Shown: piece after piece, positions 1 to 8,397 of the stretch
Position numbering within the stretch: the stretch's first letter is position 1
How the letters are laid out: each line of letters begins with the position of its first letter
Assembly: GCA_047605445.1 (NCBI GenBank)
Contig: JASGFP010000001.1
Location: forward strand, 1-64,000
Reading direction: 5' to 3'
DNA length: 64,000 nucleotides
DNA from: JAJXWB01 sp047605445
Lineage (GTDB): Bacteria; Pseudomonadota; Alphaproteobacteria; Rhizobiales; Beijerinckiaceae
Made by a program: the position numbers and the translations under genes
The notes under the pieces: generated by a model
What the model was told of the DNA's origin: nothing
The model's database searches: none
The model's input: the letters and a program-made list of their open reading frames with translations, nothing else

Positions 1-1
1 C

Positions 2-76
2 CACGCCGGAAAACGCGAAATCCTCGTCGGGAACGGCGTCGATAGAGGCGCGTTCACCCCGAGCGAGGCCGAGTAA
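2..76 (+). CDS. ftsK: C-terminal end of DNA translocase FtsK (partial)
   Basis: Only the last 24 codons are inside the window, ending at TAA 74-76. The readable tail includes HAGKREILVG, which resembles the end of the FtsK gamma (DNA-orienting winged-helix) domain. Position also fits, since ftsK commonly lies directly upstream of lolA in alphaproteobacteria. FtsK is the septal DNA pump that clears and resolves the chromosome terminus at division. The call rests on a short tail plus context, so it is an inference. Confidence 0.6.
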   Translation, partial: HAGKREILVGNGVDRGAFTPSEAE

Positions 77-137
77 GCCAAGTTCTTCAATTCGCCATAT
101 CTGGCGCCTAGATGAGCGGCGACCGAAGGAATATTCG

Positions 138-803
138 ATGCGTCTACGAATTTTCGGCGCAGCCATCGCGGCGCTTTTGCTCGGCGTCTCCGTTGGCTCG
201 TCCACCGTGCTGGCTCAGGCGCCGGCAAAATCTGTCAAACCACAAGTCGGCGCAGAAAAAATCGATCGGGATACCGCGATCGACCGCGCCAACGCCTACC
301 TGAACAGCGCCGCGAACCTTGTTGCGGATTTCGTACAGATTGGCGCAGACGGGCGCCGCTCGGAGGGCAGGCTCTATGTTCGCCGGCCCGGCCGCATGCG
401 GTTCGAGTATGCCCAGCCTGCAACGCTCGAAATCGTCGCGGATGGAACCTCGGTCGCAATCCGCGACCGGAAACTCGCGACCCAGGATATGTATTTCATC
501 AGCCAGACGCCGTTGAAATTCCTGTTGAAGGAAAGGATCGACCTTCGCCGCGACGTAAAGGTTCTCGGTGTGGCGGAGAACAAGAGCGGTCTTGTCATTT
601 CAATCGAGGACAAGGCGACTTTCGGCGGCACATCGCTGATCAAGCTGATCTTCGATCCCAAGACGTTTGCGCTCAAGCAATGGCAGGTGACTGATCCGCA
701 GGGCTACGAAACGCTCGTCTCGCTGTTCAACATCGACCTCACGCAGACGCCGGAATCGTCGCTGTTCCGCATCAACAACGAACGCATGCTCAGCCCCAAT
801 TGA
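138..803 (+). CDS. lolA: Outer-membrane lipoprotein carrier LolA
   Basis: 221 residues. LolA is the periplasmic chaperone that takes lipoproteins released by LolCDE and hands them to the outer membrane. The N-terminus is a typical Sec signal: basic MRLR, a hydrophobic stretch to about residue 24, and a likely cleavage after VLA. The mature protein has the LolA hallmarks of alphaproteobacterial members, including an early ADFVQ motif, RRPGRMRFEY near residue 80, and FDPKTFALKQWQVTDPQG near residue 175. It follows the ftsK tail by about 60 bases, the usual neighbour. The ATG at 138 is chosen because the signal peptide begins there. Confidence 0.93.
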   Translation: MRLRIFGAAIAALLLGVSVGSSTVLAQAPAKSVKPQVGAEKIDRDTAIDRANAYLNSAANLVADFVQIGADGRRSEGRLYVRRPGRMRFEYAQPATLEIVADGTSVAIRDRKLATQDMYFISQTPLKFLLKERIDLRRDVKVLGVAENKSGLVISIEDKATFGGTSLIKLIFDPKTFALKQWQVTDPQGYETLVSLFNIDLTQTPESSLFRINNERMLSPN

Positions 804-880
804 GCGCACATCAAGACGCGCTTGTGGACGATTGGCCGGCGCTGCTTGCTTCCGCGCAGCGCGCGTGATTCATCGGTCTG

Positions 881-1696
881 ATGTCCACTGAAATCTGCAA
901 GATCGCGACATGGAACATCAATTCAGTGCGCCTCCGCATGCCTATCGTTGCGCGCTACCTGCGGGAGCATCGACCTGATGTTCTGTGCCTGCAGGAGACC
1001 AAATGCCGCGATAGCGAGTTTCCATATTCGGCCTTCCGCGAATTAGGTTACGAGCATGTCGAGATTCATGGTCAGAAGGGCTATCACGGCGTCGCCATCG
1101 CTTCGCGTCGGCCGTTGAGCGAAAGCAAGCGGCGTGATTTCTGCGCCAAAGGGGACGCCCGCCATCTCGCCGTCAACGTGAAGGTCGGCGCCCGGAGTAT
1201 CGAACTGCACAATTTCTATGTCCCTGCCGGAGGCGATGAGCCCGATCCCGTCATCAATCCGAAATTTGCGCACAAGCTTGCTTTCTTTGACGAGCTCGCC
1301 GACTGGGCGAAGCAGGAGCGGACATGCACGCGCGACACGGTTCTCGTCGGGGACATCAATGTCGCGCCGCTCGAGACCGACGTCTGGAGTCACAAAGCGC
1401 TCTTGAAGGTCGTCAGCCATACGCCGATCGAAGTCGCGCGCTTCGAAGCAGCCATGCGCGCCGGCGAATGGGTCGACGCAATGCGCAAATTCGTGCCCGA
1501 TAACGAGCGGCTGTACACATGGTGGAGCTATCGCTCGCCCGACTGGGCAAAGGCGGACAAGGGGCGACGGCTCGATCACATCTGGGTCAGTCCAAGTCTC
1601 TCCGGTTCCCTTTCTGGCTTGCATGTCCTGAAGGAAGCGCGCGGATGGGATCGTCCGTCCGACCACGTGCCGGTGTCGATTAACGTCGCGGGCTGA
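881..1696 (+). CDS. xthA: Exodeoxyribonuclease III
   Basis: 271 residues, the usual size for the ExoIII/AP-endonuclease family. The enzyme cuts abasic sites in base-excision repair and degrades 3' ends of duplex DNA. Visible family motifs are ATWNINSVR at the N-terminus, LCLQETKC with the metal-binding Glu near residue 40, GDINVAPLE in the middle, and RRLDHIWVS followed by SDHVPV at the end, where the Asp-His catalytic pair sits. It lies downstream of lolA in the same direction with a 77-base gap, and converges on the cyclic-nucleotide-fold gene, with stops 9 bases apart. Confidence 0.95.
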   Translation: MSTEICKIATWNINSVRLRMPIVARYLREHRPDVLCLQETKCRDSEFPYSAFRELGYEHVEIHGQKGYHGVAIASRRPLSESKRRDFCAKGDARHLAVNVKVGARSIELHNFYVPAGGDEPDPVINPKFAHKLAFFDELADWAKQERTCTRDTVLVGDINVAPLETDVWSHKALLKVVSHTPIEVARFEAAMRAGEWVDAMRKFVPDNERLYTWWSYRSPDWAKADKGRRLDHIWVSPSLSGSLSGLHVLKEARGWDRPSDHVPVSINVAG

Positions 1697-1705
1697 AATT
1701 CGCTG

Positions 1706-2146
1706 TTACCCGAGCGGCGCAAGCTGCGACGACAGCGATGAAAGCCTGTCGTTGACCATCCGCCGCACAGCTTCCGCGCTTCTGGGATATTCTCCGAGCA
1801 CACGATGAAACACCGCGCGTGAAACACGCAGCAGCGTCGTCGGCTCCCGCGCGATGATCGATCCCGACGGTTCGGTCGGAGCGATCATCGCAAGCTCGCC
1901 GATCAGACAGGGCGACTGGACGATTCGCGCGGGTTCGCCCAGCGCTTCGCGATTGTTGAAGATCGCGAGCGCGCCCTTCACGACTATATATCCGCATTCC
2001 AGTTGCACTGGCGCGGCATAGAGCACATCGCCGGCGCGCAGCAGTTTCGTCTCGGCGGAAAAGGCGAGCAGGCGCAGAGCGTCGGGCTCCAGGAGCTGGA
2101 ATATCGGGATCTGCTCGAAGAGCTTGATATCGTCGCCGAGAGCCAT
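1706..2146 (-). CDS. Single-domain cyclic-nucleotide-binding-fold protein
   Basis: 146 residues starting at MALGDDIKLFEQ. It consists of one cNMP-binding domain (Crp/Fnr N-terminal fold) with no DNA-binding helix-turn-helix, so it is not a Crp-type regulator by itself. The phosphate-binding cassette is recognisable as LIGELAMIAP followed by SGSIIA. The Arg that normally follows (RTA/RPA) is replaced, so cyclic-nucleotide binding is doubtful. It sits immediately downstream of an orphan response regulator on the same strand, 34 bases apart, which suggests a shared transcript and perhaps a shared signalling role. Reading could begin upstream at 2209, but the 2146 ATG matches the start of the domain. 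Confidence 0.75.
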   Translation of the reverse strand: MALGDDIKLFEQIPIFQLLEPDALRLLAFSAETKLLRAGDVLYAAPVQLECGYIVVKGALAIFNNREALGEPARIVQSPCLIGELAMIAPTEPSGSIIAREPTTLLRVSRAVFHRVLGEYPRSAEAVRRMVNDRLSSLSSQLAPLG

Positions 2147-2180
2147 GGAACACCGCAGATGACGCCGGGAGCCCGTTGGC

Positions 2181-2867
2181 TCACGGCACGAGTTTGTAGC
2201 CGCCGCCATCCGTTATCAGAAGTTTCGCACGGACGGGATCTTCCTCGATTTTTTGCCGCAGGCGGTAAATATGCGTTTCGAGCGTGTGCGTCGTCACGTT
2301 GGCATTGTAGCCCCAGACGTCCCTCAGAAGCACGTCGCGCGTCACCGTGTTCGGCGCGGCTTTGTGCAGGAAGCGCAGAATGGCGGTTTCCTTTTCCGTG
2401 AGCCGTAGTTTGCCGCCGCGCGACGTCGACAGATGCTTCGCCCGTGGATGAAAAATGTAGGGTCCGATAACGAAGGTCGCATCGTCGCTCTGTTCGAACT
2501 GTCGCAGCTGAACCCGGATCCGGGCGAGCAGAACGTTGAATTTGAATGGCTTGGCAATGTAGTCGTTGGCGCCGGATTCCAGCCCGAGCACAGTATCGGC
2601 GTCGGACGTATGCCCGGTCACCATGATGATCGGGTTTGCATAGCCTTCGCGCCGAAGGAGTTTGACCGCTTCGCGGCCGTCCATATCGGGCAGACCGACG
2701 TCCAGAAGAACGAGATCTGGAGACTGAGTGCGAGCGGCGGCCACCGCTTCCACGCCGGTCGCCGCCTGCAGAATCGTGAATTCCTCATGCAGCGTCAGTT
2801 GCTCCGCCAGCGAACTCCGCAAGTCCTCGTCATCGTCGACCAGAAGGAGCTTGCGCACCTGCGCCAT
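2181..2867 (-). CDS. OmpR/PhoB-type response regulator
   Basis: 228 residues from MAQVRKLLLVDDDED; an in-frame ATG at 2885 would add six. The receiver domain shows the acidic triad (VDDDED near residue 10), the phospho-acceptor in LLDVGLPDMDG, the conserved Thr in MVTGH, and Lys in YIAKPF. The C-terminal half is a winged-helix Trans_reg_C domain ending TLETHIYRLRQKIEEDP and LLITDGGGYKLVP. It should bind DNA once phosphorylated. No histidine kinase gene is adjacent, so it is an orphan here. It is divergent from the L,D-transpeptidase gene with about 55 bases between starts. Confidence 0.88.
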   Translation of the reverse strand: MAQVRKLLLVDDDEDLRSSLAEQLTLHEEFTILQAATGVEAVAAARTQSPDLVLLDVGLPDMDGREAVKLLRREGYANPIIMVTGHTSDADTVLGLESGANDYIAKPFKFNVLLARIRVQLRQFEQSDDATFVIGPYIFHPRAKHLSTSRGGKLRLTEKETAILRFLHKAAPNTVTRDVLLRDVWGYNANVTTHTLETHIYRLRQKIEEDPVRAKLLITDGGGYKLVP

Positions 2868-2922
2868 TTGCGACCTCGAATGCAAAAAGTATGATTCTGC
2901 GGCGAGAGCCTAGGGCGAGCCA

Positions 2923-3489
2923 ATGCGAGCGTCAAAACACGAATATGTCAGGGTTGGACGGGTCGCTGGATTACGCGTTTTCAGGTCCGTAGTACCGGAC
3001 TCCTCGGGGCGGCGGCCTTGCTTTCTCGATCTCGGCCACACGCGTATCAGGTGCTCCATCGGCAGATCTGGCGTCACCCGTTTCAAGCGCGAAGGCGACG
3101 GCTGTTCCCCGATCGGGCGCTTTGCGGTCATCGGCTGGAGACTGAGACCGTCGGATCTGCCCGGGCCGCGTCCAGGCTCAGCCTGGCGCTTGATCCGGCC
3201 TGACGATGGGTGGTGCGACGACCGGGAATCCGGCGCCTACAATCGTGAGATACGGCTGCCTTCGAGAGCGGGCCATGAACGCATGTGGCGGGCGGATGCG
3301 AAGTACGACGTTGTGGCCATACTCGATTTCAACATCCGGCCCAGGGTCCTCGGCAGAGGCAGCGCCATATTCTTTCATCTGTGCAGCGAGCGATACGAGA
3401 CGACCGCCGGATGCGTCGCGATAACACCTCGCGACATGCGCAAACTCATCCCCCGCATTGCCGGGTCGGCGGTCATCGAGATCGGCTAG
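2923..3489 (+). CDS. L,D-transpeptidase catalytic-domain (YkuD) protein
   Basis: 188 residues. The family forms 3-3 peptidoglycan crosslinks or attaches proteins to peptidoglycan through an active-site Cys. The signature is clear: a substrate-binding KREGDGCSPIGRF loop near residue 65, then HLCSERYETTAGCVAI near residue 160 with the catalytic His and Cys. No signal peptide is visible, which is common in this short subfamily but leaves the route to the periplasm unexplained. It converges on the YggS-type gene and overlaps its stop by four bases. An internal GTG start would remove a few N-terminal residues. Confidence 0.82.
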   Translation: MRASKHEYVRVGRVAGLRVFRSVVPDSSGRRPCFLDLGHTRIRCSIGRSGVTRFKREGDGCSPIGRFAVIGWRLRPSDLPGPRPGSAWRLIRPDDGWCDDRESGAYNREIRLPSRAGHERMWRADAKYDVVAILDFNIRPRVLGRGSAIFFHLCSERYETTAGCVAITPRDMRKLIPRIAGSAVIEIG

Positions 3490-4154
3490 CGACCGCCGAA
3501 GATCGCCGAGCCCACACGCACCTCCGTCGCGCCCATTTTTATAGCCTGCTCGAAATCCGAGGTCATTCCCATCGACAGTTTGGTCAAGCCATTGCGGGCT
3601 GCAATCCTTGCGAGCTGCGCGAAATAAGGCGACGCCAGCTGATCAGCGGGCGGAATGCACATCAGGCCGTCGATCTCGAGGCCGACATCCACTCGGCAAT
3701 GACGAATGAAGGCGTCTGCGTCGCCTGGCGGAACGCCGGCTTTCTGCGGCTCTTCTCCTATGTTCACTTGCACGAGGAGGCGCGGACGCTTTCCCTCCCT
3801 GTCCATCTGCGACGCCAGCTCCGCCGCCAGTTTCGGGCGGTCGACCGTCTCGATCACGTCAAACAGCCTGATTGCCTCTCGCACCTTGTTGGTCTGAAGC
3901 GGCCCGATCAGTCGCAGCGTCAGATCCGGGCACAGCTCTCGCAGACGCGGATATTTCTGCGCTGCTTCCTGCACGCGATTCTCGCCGAATTGACGGCATC
4001 CGGCGCCGAGTAGCGGCTCGATGCGTCCGCCGGCGACCGTCTTGGTCACACAAACGAGTTCGATTTCCGCCGGTGTGCGGCCGACATCGCGGGCCGCGCG
4101 GCGAATGCGGGCCTGAACCTGAGCGAGCCGATCAAGATCTGTTTCAGGGTTCAT
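3486..4154 (-). CDS. YggS/PLPBP-family pyridoxal-phosphate protein
   Basis: 222 residues, the normal size for this family of single-domain PLP-binding proteins related to the alanine racemase N-terminal barrel. They maintain vitamin B6 and amino-acid homeostasis and have no settled catalytic reaction. Visible signatures are ELVCVTKT with the PLP Lys near residue 38, FGENRVQEAAQK, LIGPLQTNK, VNIGEEPQKAGV, and GLMCIPP, followed by LSMGMTSDFEQAIKMGATEVRVG at the end where the phosphate is held. It is divergent from leuS. Confidence 0.92.
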   Translation of the reverse strand: MNPETDLDRLAQVQARIRRAARDVGRTPAEIELVCVTKTVAGGRIEPLLGAGCRQFGENRVQEAAQKYPRLRELCPDLTLRLIGPLQTNKVREAIRLFDVIETVDRPKLAAELASQMDREGKRPRLLVQVNIGEEPQKAGVPPGDADAFIRHCRVDVGLEIDGLMCIPPADQLASPYFAQLARIAARNGLTKLSMGMTSDFEQAIKMGATEVRVGSAIFGGR

Positions 4155-4298
4155 GATGTCCAGTCCAGGGATCGGCCGGTTCTAGCAGGGCGGCAAAGCC
4201 CTGCCCATGCCCTGTTCGGCCCAATGTTCTGTTGACCCTCGCCTGGAAATCAGGCTCATTGCCGCCGCCCCGTGAACTTGCAGAGCTTTTGCCCGAAC

Positions 4299-6929
4299 AT
4301 GCGTCCTGATCGCTACAACGCCCGTGAATCCGAGCCGCACTGGCAGCGCGTTTGGGACGAGAAGAAAATCTTCGAATCGCGCAATGACGATCCGCGGCCG
4401 AGCTACTACGTCCTCGAAATGTTCCCCTATCCGTCGGGGCGCATTCACATGGGCCACGTCCGCAACTACGCGATGGGCGATGTCGTCGCCCGCTATATGC
4501 GTGCGCGCGGCTACAATGTGCTGCATCCCATGGGTTGGGACGCGTTCGGCATGCCTGCCGAGAATGCGGCGATGCAGAGCGGCGCGCATCCGGCGACTTG
4601 GACATACTCCAACATCGACACGATGCGCCGCCAGCTCAAGTCGATGGGGCTGTCGCTCGACTGGTCGCGCGAAATCGCGACCTGCGATCCGAGCTACTAC
4701 AAGCACCAGCAGCGCATCTTTCTGGACTTTCTCGCGGCGGGCCTCGTCGATCGCAAGACCGCCAAGGTGAATTGGGATCCCGTCGATCAGACTGTTCTCG
4801 CCAACGAGCAGGTTATCGATGGCCGCGGCTGGCGCTCCGGCGCGCTCGTCGAGCAGCGCGATCTGACGCAATGGTTTTTCAAGATCACGCGTTTTGCCGA
4901 TGATCTGCTGGCTGGCCTCGACACGCTCGAGCAATGGCCGGAGAAAGTGCGGCTGATGCAACGCAACTGGATCGGTCGTTCCGAGGGCCTGCGCATGCGC
5001 TTCGCCGTCGCGCCGGACAAGCGCGTGCCGGAGCAATCGGAAATCGAGGTCTTCACGACCCGTCCGGACACGATCTTCGGCGCGTCCTTTCTGGGCCTCG
5101 CGGTCGACCATCCGATCATCCGCGCAATCTCCGAGGGCAATCCAGCGCTGAAGACATTCTGCGACGAATGCCGTCGCATGGGCACGTCCGCCGCTGTCCT
5201 CGAGACGACCGAGAAGCAGGGTTTCGACACCGGACTGAAAGTTGTCCATCCCTTCGACGACACGATCTTGCTGCCGGTCTACGCCACCAATTTCGTGCTG
5301 ATGGACTACGGGACCGGCGCCATCTTCGGCTGCCCGGCGCACGACCAGCGCGATCTGGATTTCGCCAACAAGTACGGCCTGTCGAAGACGCCGGTCATCT
5401 GCCCGCCCGATGTCGACCCCGCCGCGATCAGGATCGGAAGCGAGGCGTACGACGGCGAGGGCCTGCTGATCAATTCGCGTTTCCTCGATGGGATGACCAT
5501 CGAGGCGGCCAAGGAAGAGATCGCCCGCCGTCTGGAGACGCGCAGCCTTTTCGGCCGCCCGCAGGGACAGCGGCAGGTCAATTTCAAACTGAGGGATTGG
5601 GGCGTCTCGCGGCAGCGCTACTGGGGATGCCCGATTCCCGTCATTCATTGCGGGACGTGCGGGGTCGTACCAGTTCCTGCCGCCGACCTGCCCGTCGTCC
5701 TCCCGCAGGACGTCGATTTCAAGACGCCGGGAAACCCTCTGGATCGTCATCCGACGTGGAAACACACGACTTGCCCGAAGTGCGGCATGCCCGCCCGGCG
5801 CGAAACCGATACGATGGACACGTTCGTCGATTCGTCCTGGTATTTCGCGCGCTTTACCGATCCGTGGAACGCCGAACAGCCAACCGATATGGCCGCCGTT
5901 TCAAAATGGCTGCCTGTCGATCAATATATCGGCGGCATCGAGCACGCGATCCTGCACCTGCTTTATTCGCGATTCTTCACGCGCGGATTGCGAGTAACCG
6001 GCCACGCCAATCTCGATGAGCCGTTCAAGGGTCTGTTCACGCAAGGCATGGTCGTCCACGAAACCTATCGCGCGGCCGACGGGGCTTGGCTCGCGCCAAA
6101 CGAAATCCGGATCGAAGCGGGCGCAGATAGCCGCAAGGCTTTTGCTCTTGCCGGCGGCGCCGAGATCGAGATCGGTTCGATCGAAAAGATGTCGAAATCC
6201 AAGCGCAATACGGTCGATCCCGATGAGATCATCGGTACGTTCGGCGCCGACGCCGCGCGCTGGTTCATGCTTTCCGATTCGCCGCCCGAAGGCGACGTCA
6301 TCTGGTCCGAGGAGGGCGTGCAAGGCGTCGCCCGGTTCATGCAGCGCGTATGGCGGCTGATCGGAGAACTCAAGTCACTGGCTGCGCCTGTCGGCGCGAG
6401 GCCGCCTGCGGATTTCAGCGAGATCGCTTTGACGATCCGCAAGGCCGCGCACAACGCTTTGGCGAAAGTCGAGGATGACATTGTTCGTCTGCGCTTCAAT
6501 CGCTGCATCGCTCACGCCAACGAACTGGTGAATAAGCTAGGCCAGGCTGTCGGCTCAATCGACAGCCCACCCAATGACGAAAGTCTCGCTTTCGCCTGTC
6601 GGGAGGCCGCGGAGGCCCTGGTATTGCTGATCGCGCCGATGATGCCCCATCTGGCGGAAACGTGCTGGTCCGACCTCAGCCATGGCGATCTGGCCTCACA
6701 GGCTCCATGGCCGGTCGCAGATCGTTCGCTGATCCGCGAAGACGTCATTACGTTGCCCGTTCAGATCAATGGTAAGAAGAGGGCGGATGTCATCGTGGCG
6801 CGCGACGCCGACGAAGCCTCGATCCGGGAGATTGTTCTTGCGGACGTCTCCGTCCAGAGAGCGATCGAGGAGCGGCCGGTGAAGCGCGTGATTGTCGTCC
6901 GCGAGAGGATCGTCAATGTCGTCATTTAG
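4299..6929 (+). CDS. leuS: Leucyl-tRNA synthetase
   Basis: 876 residues from the ATG at 4299, where the family's RYNARESEPHWQ opening begins. A GTG at 4272 would add nine residues. It charges tRNA-Leu. The class I HIGH motif is HMGH at 50-53 and KMSKS is at 630-634. Between them lie the CP1 editing domain with TTRPDTIFGASF and GTGAIFGCPAHDQRD, and the zinc-binding CPKCGMP segment near residue 495. The C-terminus carries the anticodon-binding helices and the small C-terminal domain. The stop overlaps the lptE start by 14 bases, and the leuS-lptE-holA order is typical of alphaproteobacteria. Confidence 0.97.
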   Translation: MRPDRYNARESEPHWQRVWDEKKIFESRNDDPRPSYYVLEMFPYPSGRIHMGHVRNYAMGDVVARYMRARGYNVLHPMGWDAFGMPAENAAMQSGAHPATWTYSNIDTMRRQLKSMGLSLDWSREIATCDPSYYKHQQRIFLDFLAAGLVDRKTAKVNWDPVDQTVLANEQVIDGRGWRSGALVEQRDLTQWFFKITRFADDLLAGLDTLEQWPEKVRLMQRNWIGRSEGLRMRFAVAPDKRVPEQSEIEVFTTRPDTIFGASFLGLAVDHPIIRAISEGNPALKTFCDECRRMGTSAAVLETTEKQGFDTGLKVVHPFDDTILLPVYATNFVLMDYGTGAIFGCPAHDQRDLDFANKYGLSKTPVICPPDVDPAAIRIGSEAYDGEGLLINSRFLDGMTIEAAKEEIARRLETRSLFGRPQGQRQVNFKLRDWGVSRQRYWGCPIPVIHCGTCGVVPVPAADLPVVLPQDVDFKTPGNPLDRHPTWKHTTCPKCGMPARRETDTMDTFVDSSWYFARFTDPWNAEQPTDMAAVSKWLPVDQYIGGIEHAILHLLYSRFFTRGLRVTGHANLDEPFKGLFTQGMVVHETYRAADGAWLAPNEIRIEAGADSRKAFALAGGAEIEIGSIEKMSKSKRNTVDPDEIIGTFGADAARWFMLSDSPPEGDVIWSEEGVQGVARFMQRVWRLIGELKSLAAPVGARPPADFSEIALTIRKAAHNALAKVEDDIVRLRFNRCIAHANELVNKLGQAVGSIDSPPNDESLAFACREAAEALVLLIAPMMPHLAETCWSDLSHGDLASQAPWPVADRSLIREDVITLPVQINGKKRADVIVARDADEASIREIVLADVSVQRAIEERPVKRVIVVRERIVNVVI

Positions 6930-7431
6930 CGTCCGCGTTCGTCGACTGGTTTTGCTGACGCCGCTCGCTATCGCGCTGACTGGCTGTGTTCAGCCGCTTT
7001 ACGGGACGCTTGGGCCAGGTGTTCTCGAAGGTGAACTCCAATCGATCAGGATCGAGCCAATTCCCGATCGTTTCGGTCATTATGTCGAAAAGGAGTTGGC
7101 CTTCGCCTTCAACGGTACGGGCGCGGATGTCCCCGCAAAGTATCGGCTCGTGGTGACACTCAAGCAGAAGGTGCAGGCGCCCGTCGTCGATACGGTCACC
7201 TCGCGCGCCACGGCTGCGACCGTGATCGGCGACGCGAGCTTCGAATTGTTTCCGATCGGCGGCGGTCAGCCGATCATGCAGGGGGTCGCGTTCAGCGTGG
7301 CCGGTTACGATCGCTTCAGCCAGCGGATTTCAAATGTTCGCGCCGCCAGGGATGCTGAAATTCGTGACGCGAAGGCGATCGCGGAACAGATCAGGACGCA
7401 AGTCGCGGCGCGGATGGCGTCCCGTAACTGA
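6916..7431 (+). CDS. lptE: LPS-assembly lipoprotein LptE
   Basis: 171 residues from MSSFSVRVRR. LptE plugs the LptD barrel and helps place lipopolysaccharide on the cell surface. A lipoprotein signal is visible: basic start, hydrophobic core, then lipobox LTGC with the lipidated Cys near residue 24, followed by QPLYG, which is typical of alphaproteobacterial LptE. It starts inside the end of leuS and its TGA overlaps the ATG of holA by one base, so the three genes are probably translationally coupled. Sequence conservation in this family is low and context carries part of the call. Confidence 0.88.
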   Translation: MSSFSVRVRRLVLLTPLAIALTGCVQPLYGTLGPGVLEGELQSIRIEPIPDRFGHYVEKELAFAFNGTGADVPAKYRLVVTLKQKVQAPVVDTVTSRATAATVIGDASFELFPIGGGQPIMQGVAFSVAGYDRFSQRISNVRAARDAEIRDAKAIAEQIRTQVAARMASRN

Positions 7432-8393
7432 TGGCAATCCTCGGCGCTCGGGAGTTCGAGAAATCGTTGCCCGGCGCGCTGGCGTCCAAACGGATAATTA
7501 TCCTTTTTGGAGATAATGTTCAGGTACGAAACGATCTGTTCCGGCTGGTCAGAAAAGCATTGTCGATCCAGAACGACGACCCGTTTCGCCTCGTCCAGCT
7601 CGACAGCGACATGATTGAATCGGATCCCGCCAGGCTCGGCGATGAACTCGGGGCGATCTCGATGTTTGGCGGTTCGCGACTGATCAGGGTGTCGACCGCC
7701 GTTCGTCAAGCCGAGCATGTCGTAGAACTGGCTTTGAATGCGCCAGCCGGCGAATGGCTTCTCGTCGTGGATGTGGATGCATTCAACGCGTCGGAGGGTG
7801 CGTCGCGGCTCGCATCCGACGCACTGCTGGTCTCTTGCTCTCCCGAAAGCGCCGGAGATTTCCATGCCTTCGTACGTGGCGAATTCGAGCGACTGGACGT
7901 CAAAGCCGAGGAAGGCGTCATCGACTTCCTGATTCCCCTGCTCGGTGAGGATCGTGCGGCTGCTCGAGGCGAAGTGGAAAAGCTCGCACTGCTAGCGGAA
8001 GGATCGAAAACTGTCAGCGTCGGCGATTTGAAGAATATCGTTGCTGACGGCTCGACCCTCGTCGCGGAAGAGATTGCTGCCGCCGCGCTCTCAGGAGATC
8101 AGGCGGCGCTCAGCGTCGCCCTCGACCGCCTTGGAACCACTGGCGCGGACGCAACCGCCGCCTTGGGCGCAGCATCGCGGCTTGTCCTGAACATCCTTCG
8201 CGGCAGGGCGAGCCAGTGGAAAGGCCGCGCTGATCAGGTGCTACAGGACCTCCCGACCCCGCAAGTGCGCGCGATCGCCCTGTCCCTGCAGTCTGCTGTT
8301 TTGCAAACGCGCTCCGACGGACCAAACGCGGCCCTTTTCGCGGAGCGAGCGTTGGTCTCCTTGGGCAACGCAGTCCGAGCACGACGACGCTAG
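7431..8393 (+). CDS. holA: DNA polymerase III delta subunit
   Basis: 320 residues. Delta is the clamp-opening wrench of the DnaX clamp loader. The protein has the expected layout: an N-terminal AAA+-like region with IIILFGDNVQVRNDL near residue 22, FGGSRLIRVS near residue 80, the middle helices, and a C-terminal collar region with LRGRASQWKG near residue 260. It overlaps lptE by one base and converges with parB, with only four bases between the stops. Its position behind leuS and lptE is the standard alphaproteobacterial arrangement. Confidence 0.92.
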   Translation: MAILGAREFEKSLPGALASKRIIILFGDNVQVRNDLFRLVRKALSIQNDDPFRLVQLDSDMIESDPARLGDELGAISMFGGSRLIRVSTAVRQAEHVVELALNAPAGEWLLVVDVDAFNASEGASRLASDALLVSCSPESAGDFHAFVRGEFERLDVKAEEGVIDFLIPLLGEDRAAARGEVEKLALLAEGSKTVSVGDLKNIVADGSTLVAEEIAAAALSGDQAALSVALDRLGTTGADATAALGAASRLVLNILRGRASQWKGRADQVLQDLPTPQVRAIALSLQSAVLQTRSDGPNAALFAERALVSLGNAVRARRR

Positions 8394-8397
8394 GAGG

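Noticed and set aside
1806..1827. Repeated TGAAACAC near the cNMP gene resembling half of a parS site
   Set aside because: Only the right half of the palindrome is present; it is inside coding sequence.
4182..5765. 527-residue open frame on the minus strand across the start of leuS
   Set aside because: It is antisense to a complete leucyl-tRNA synthetase with intact motifs and shows no domain; it is a product of GC-rich codon bias.
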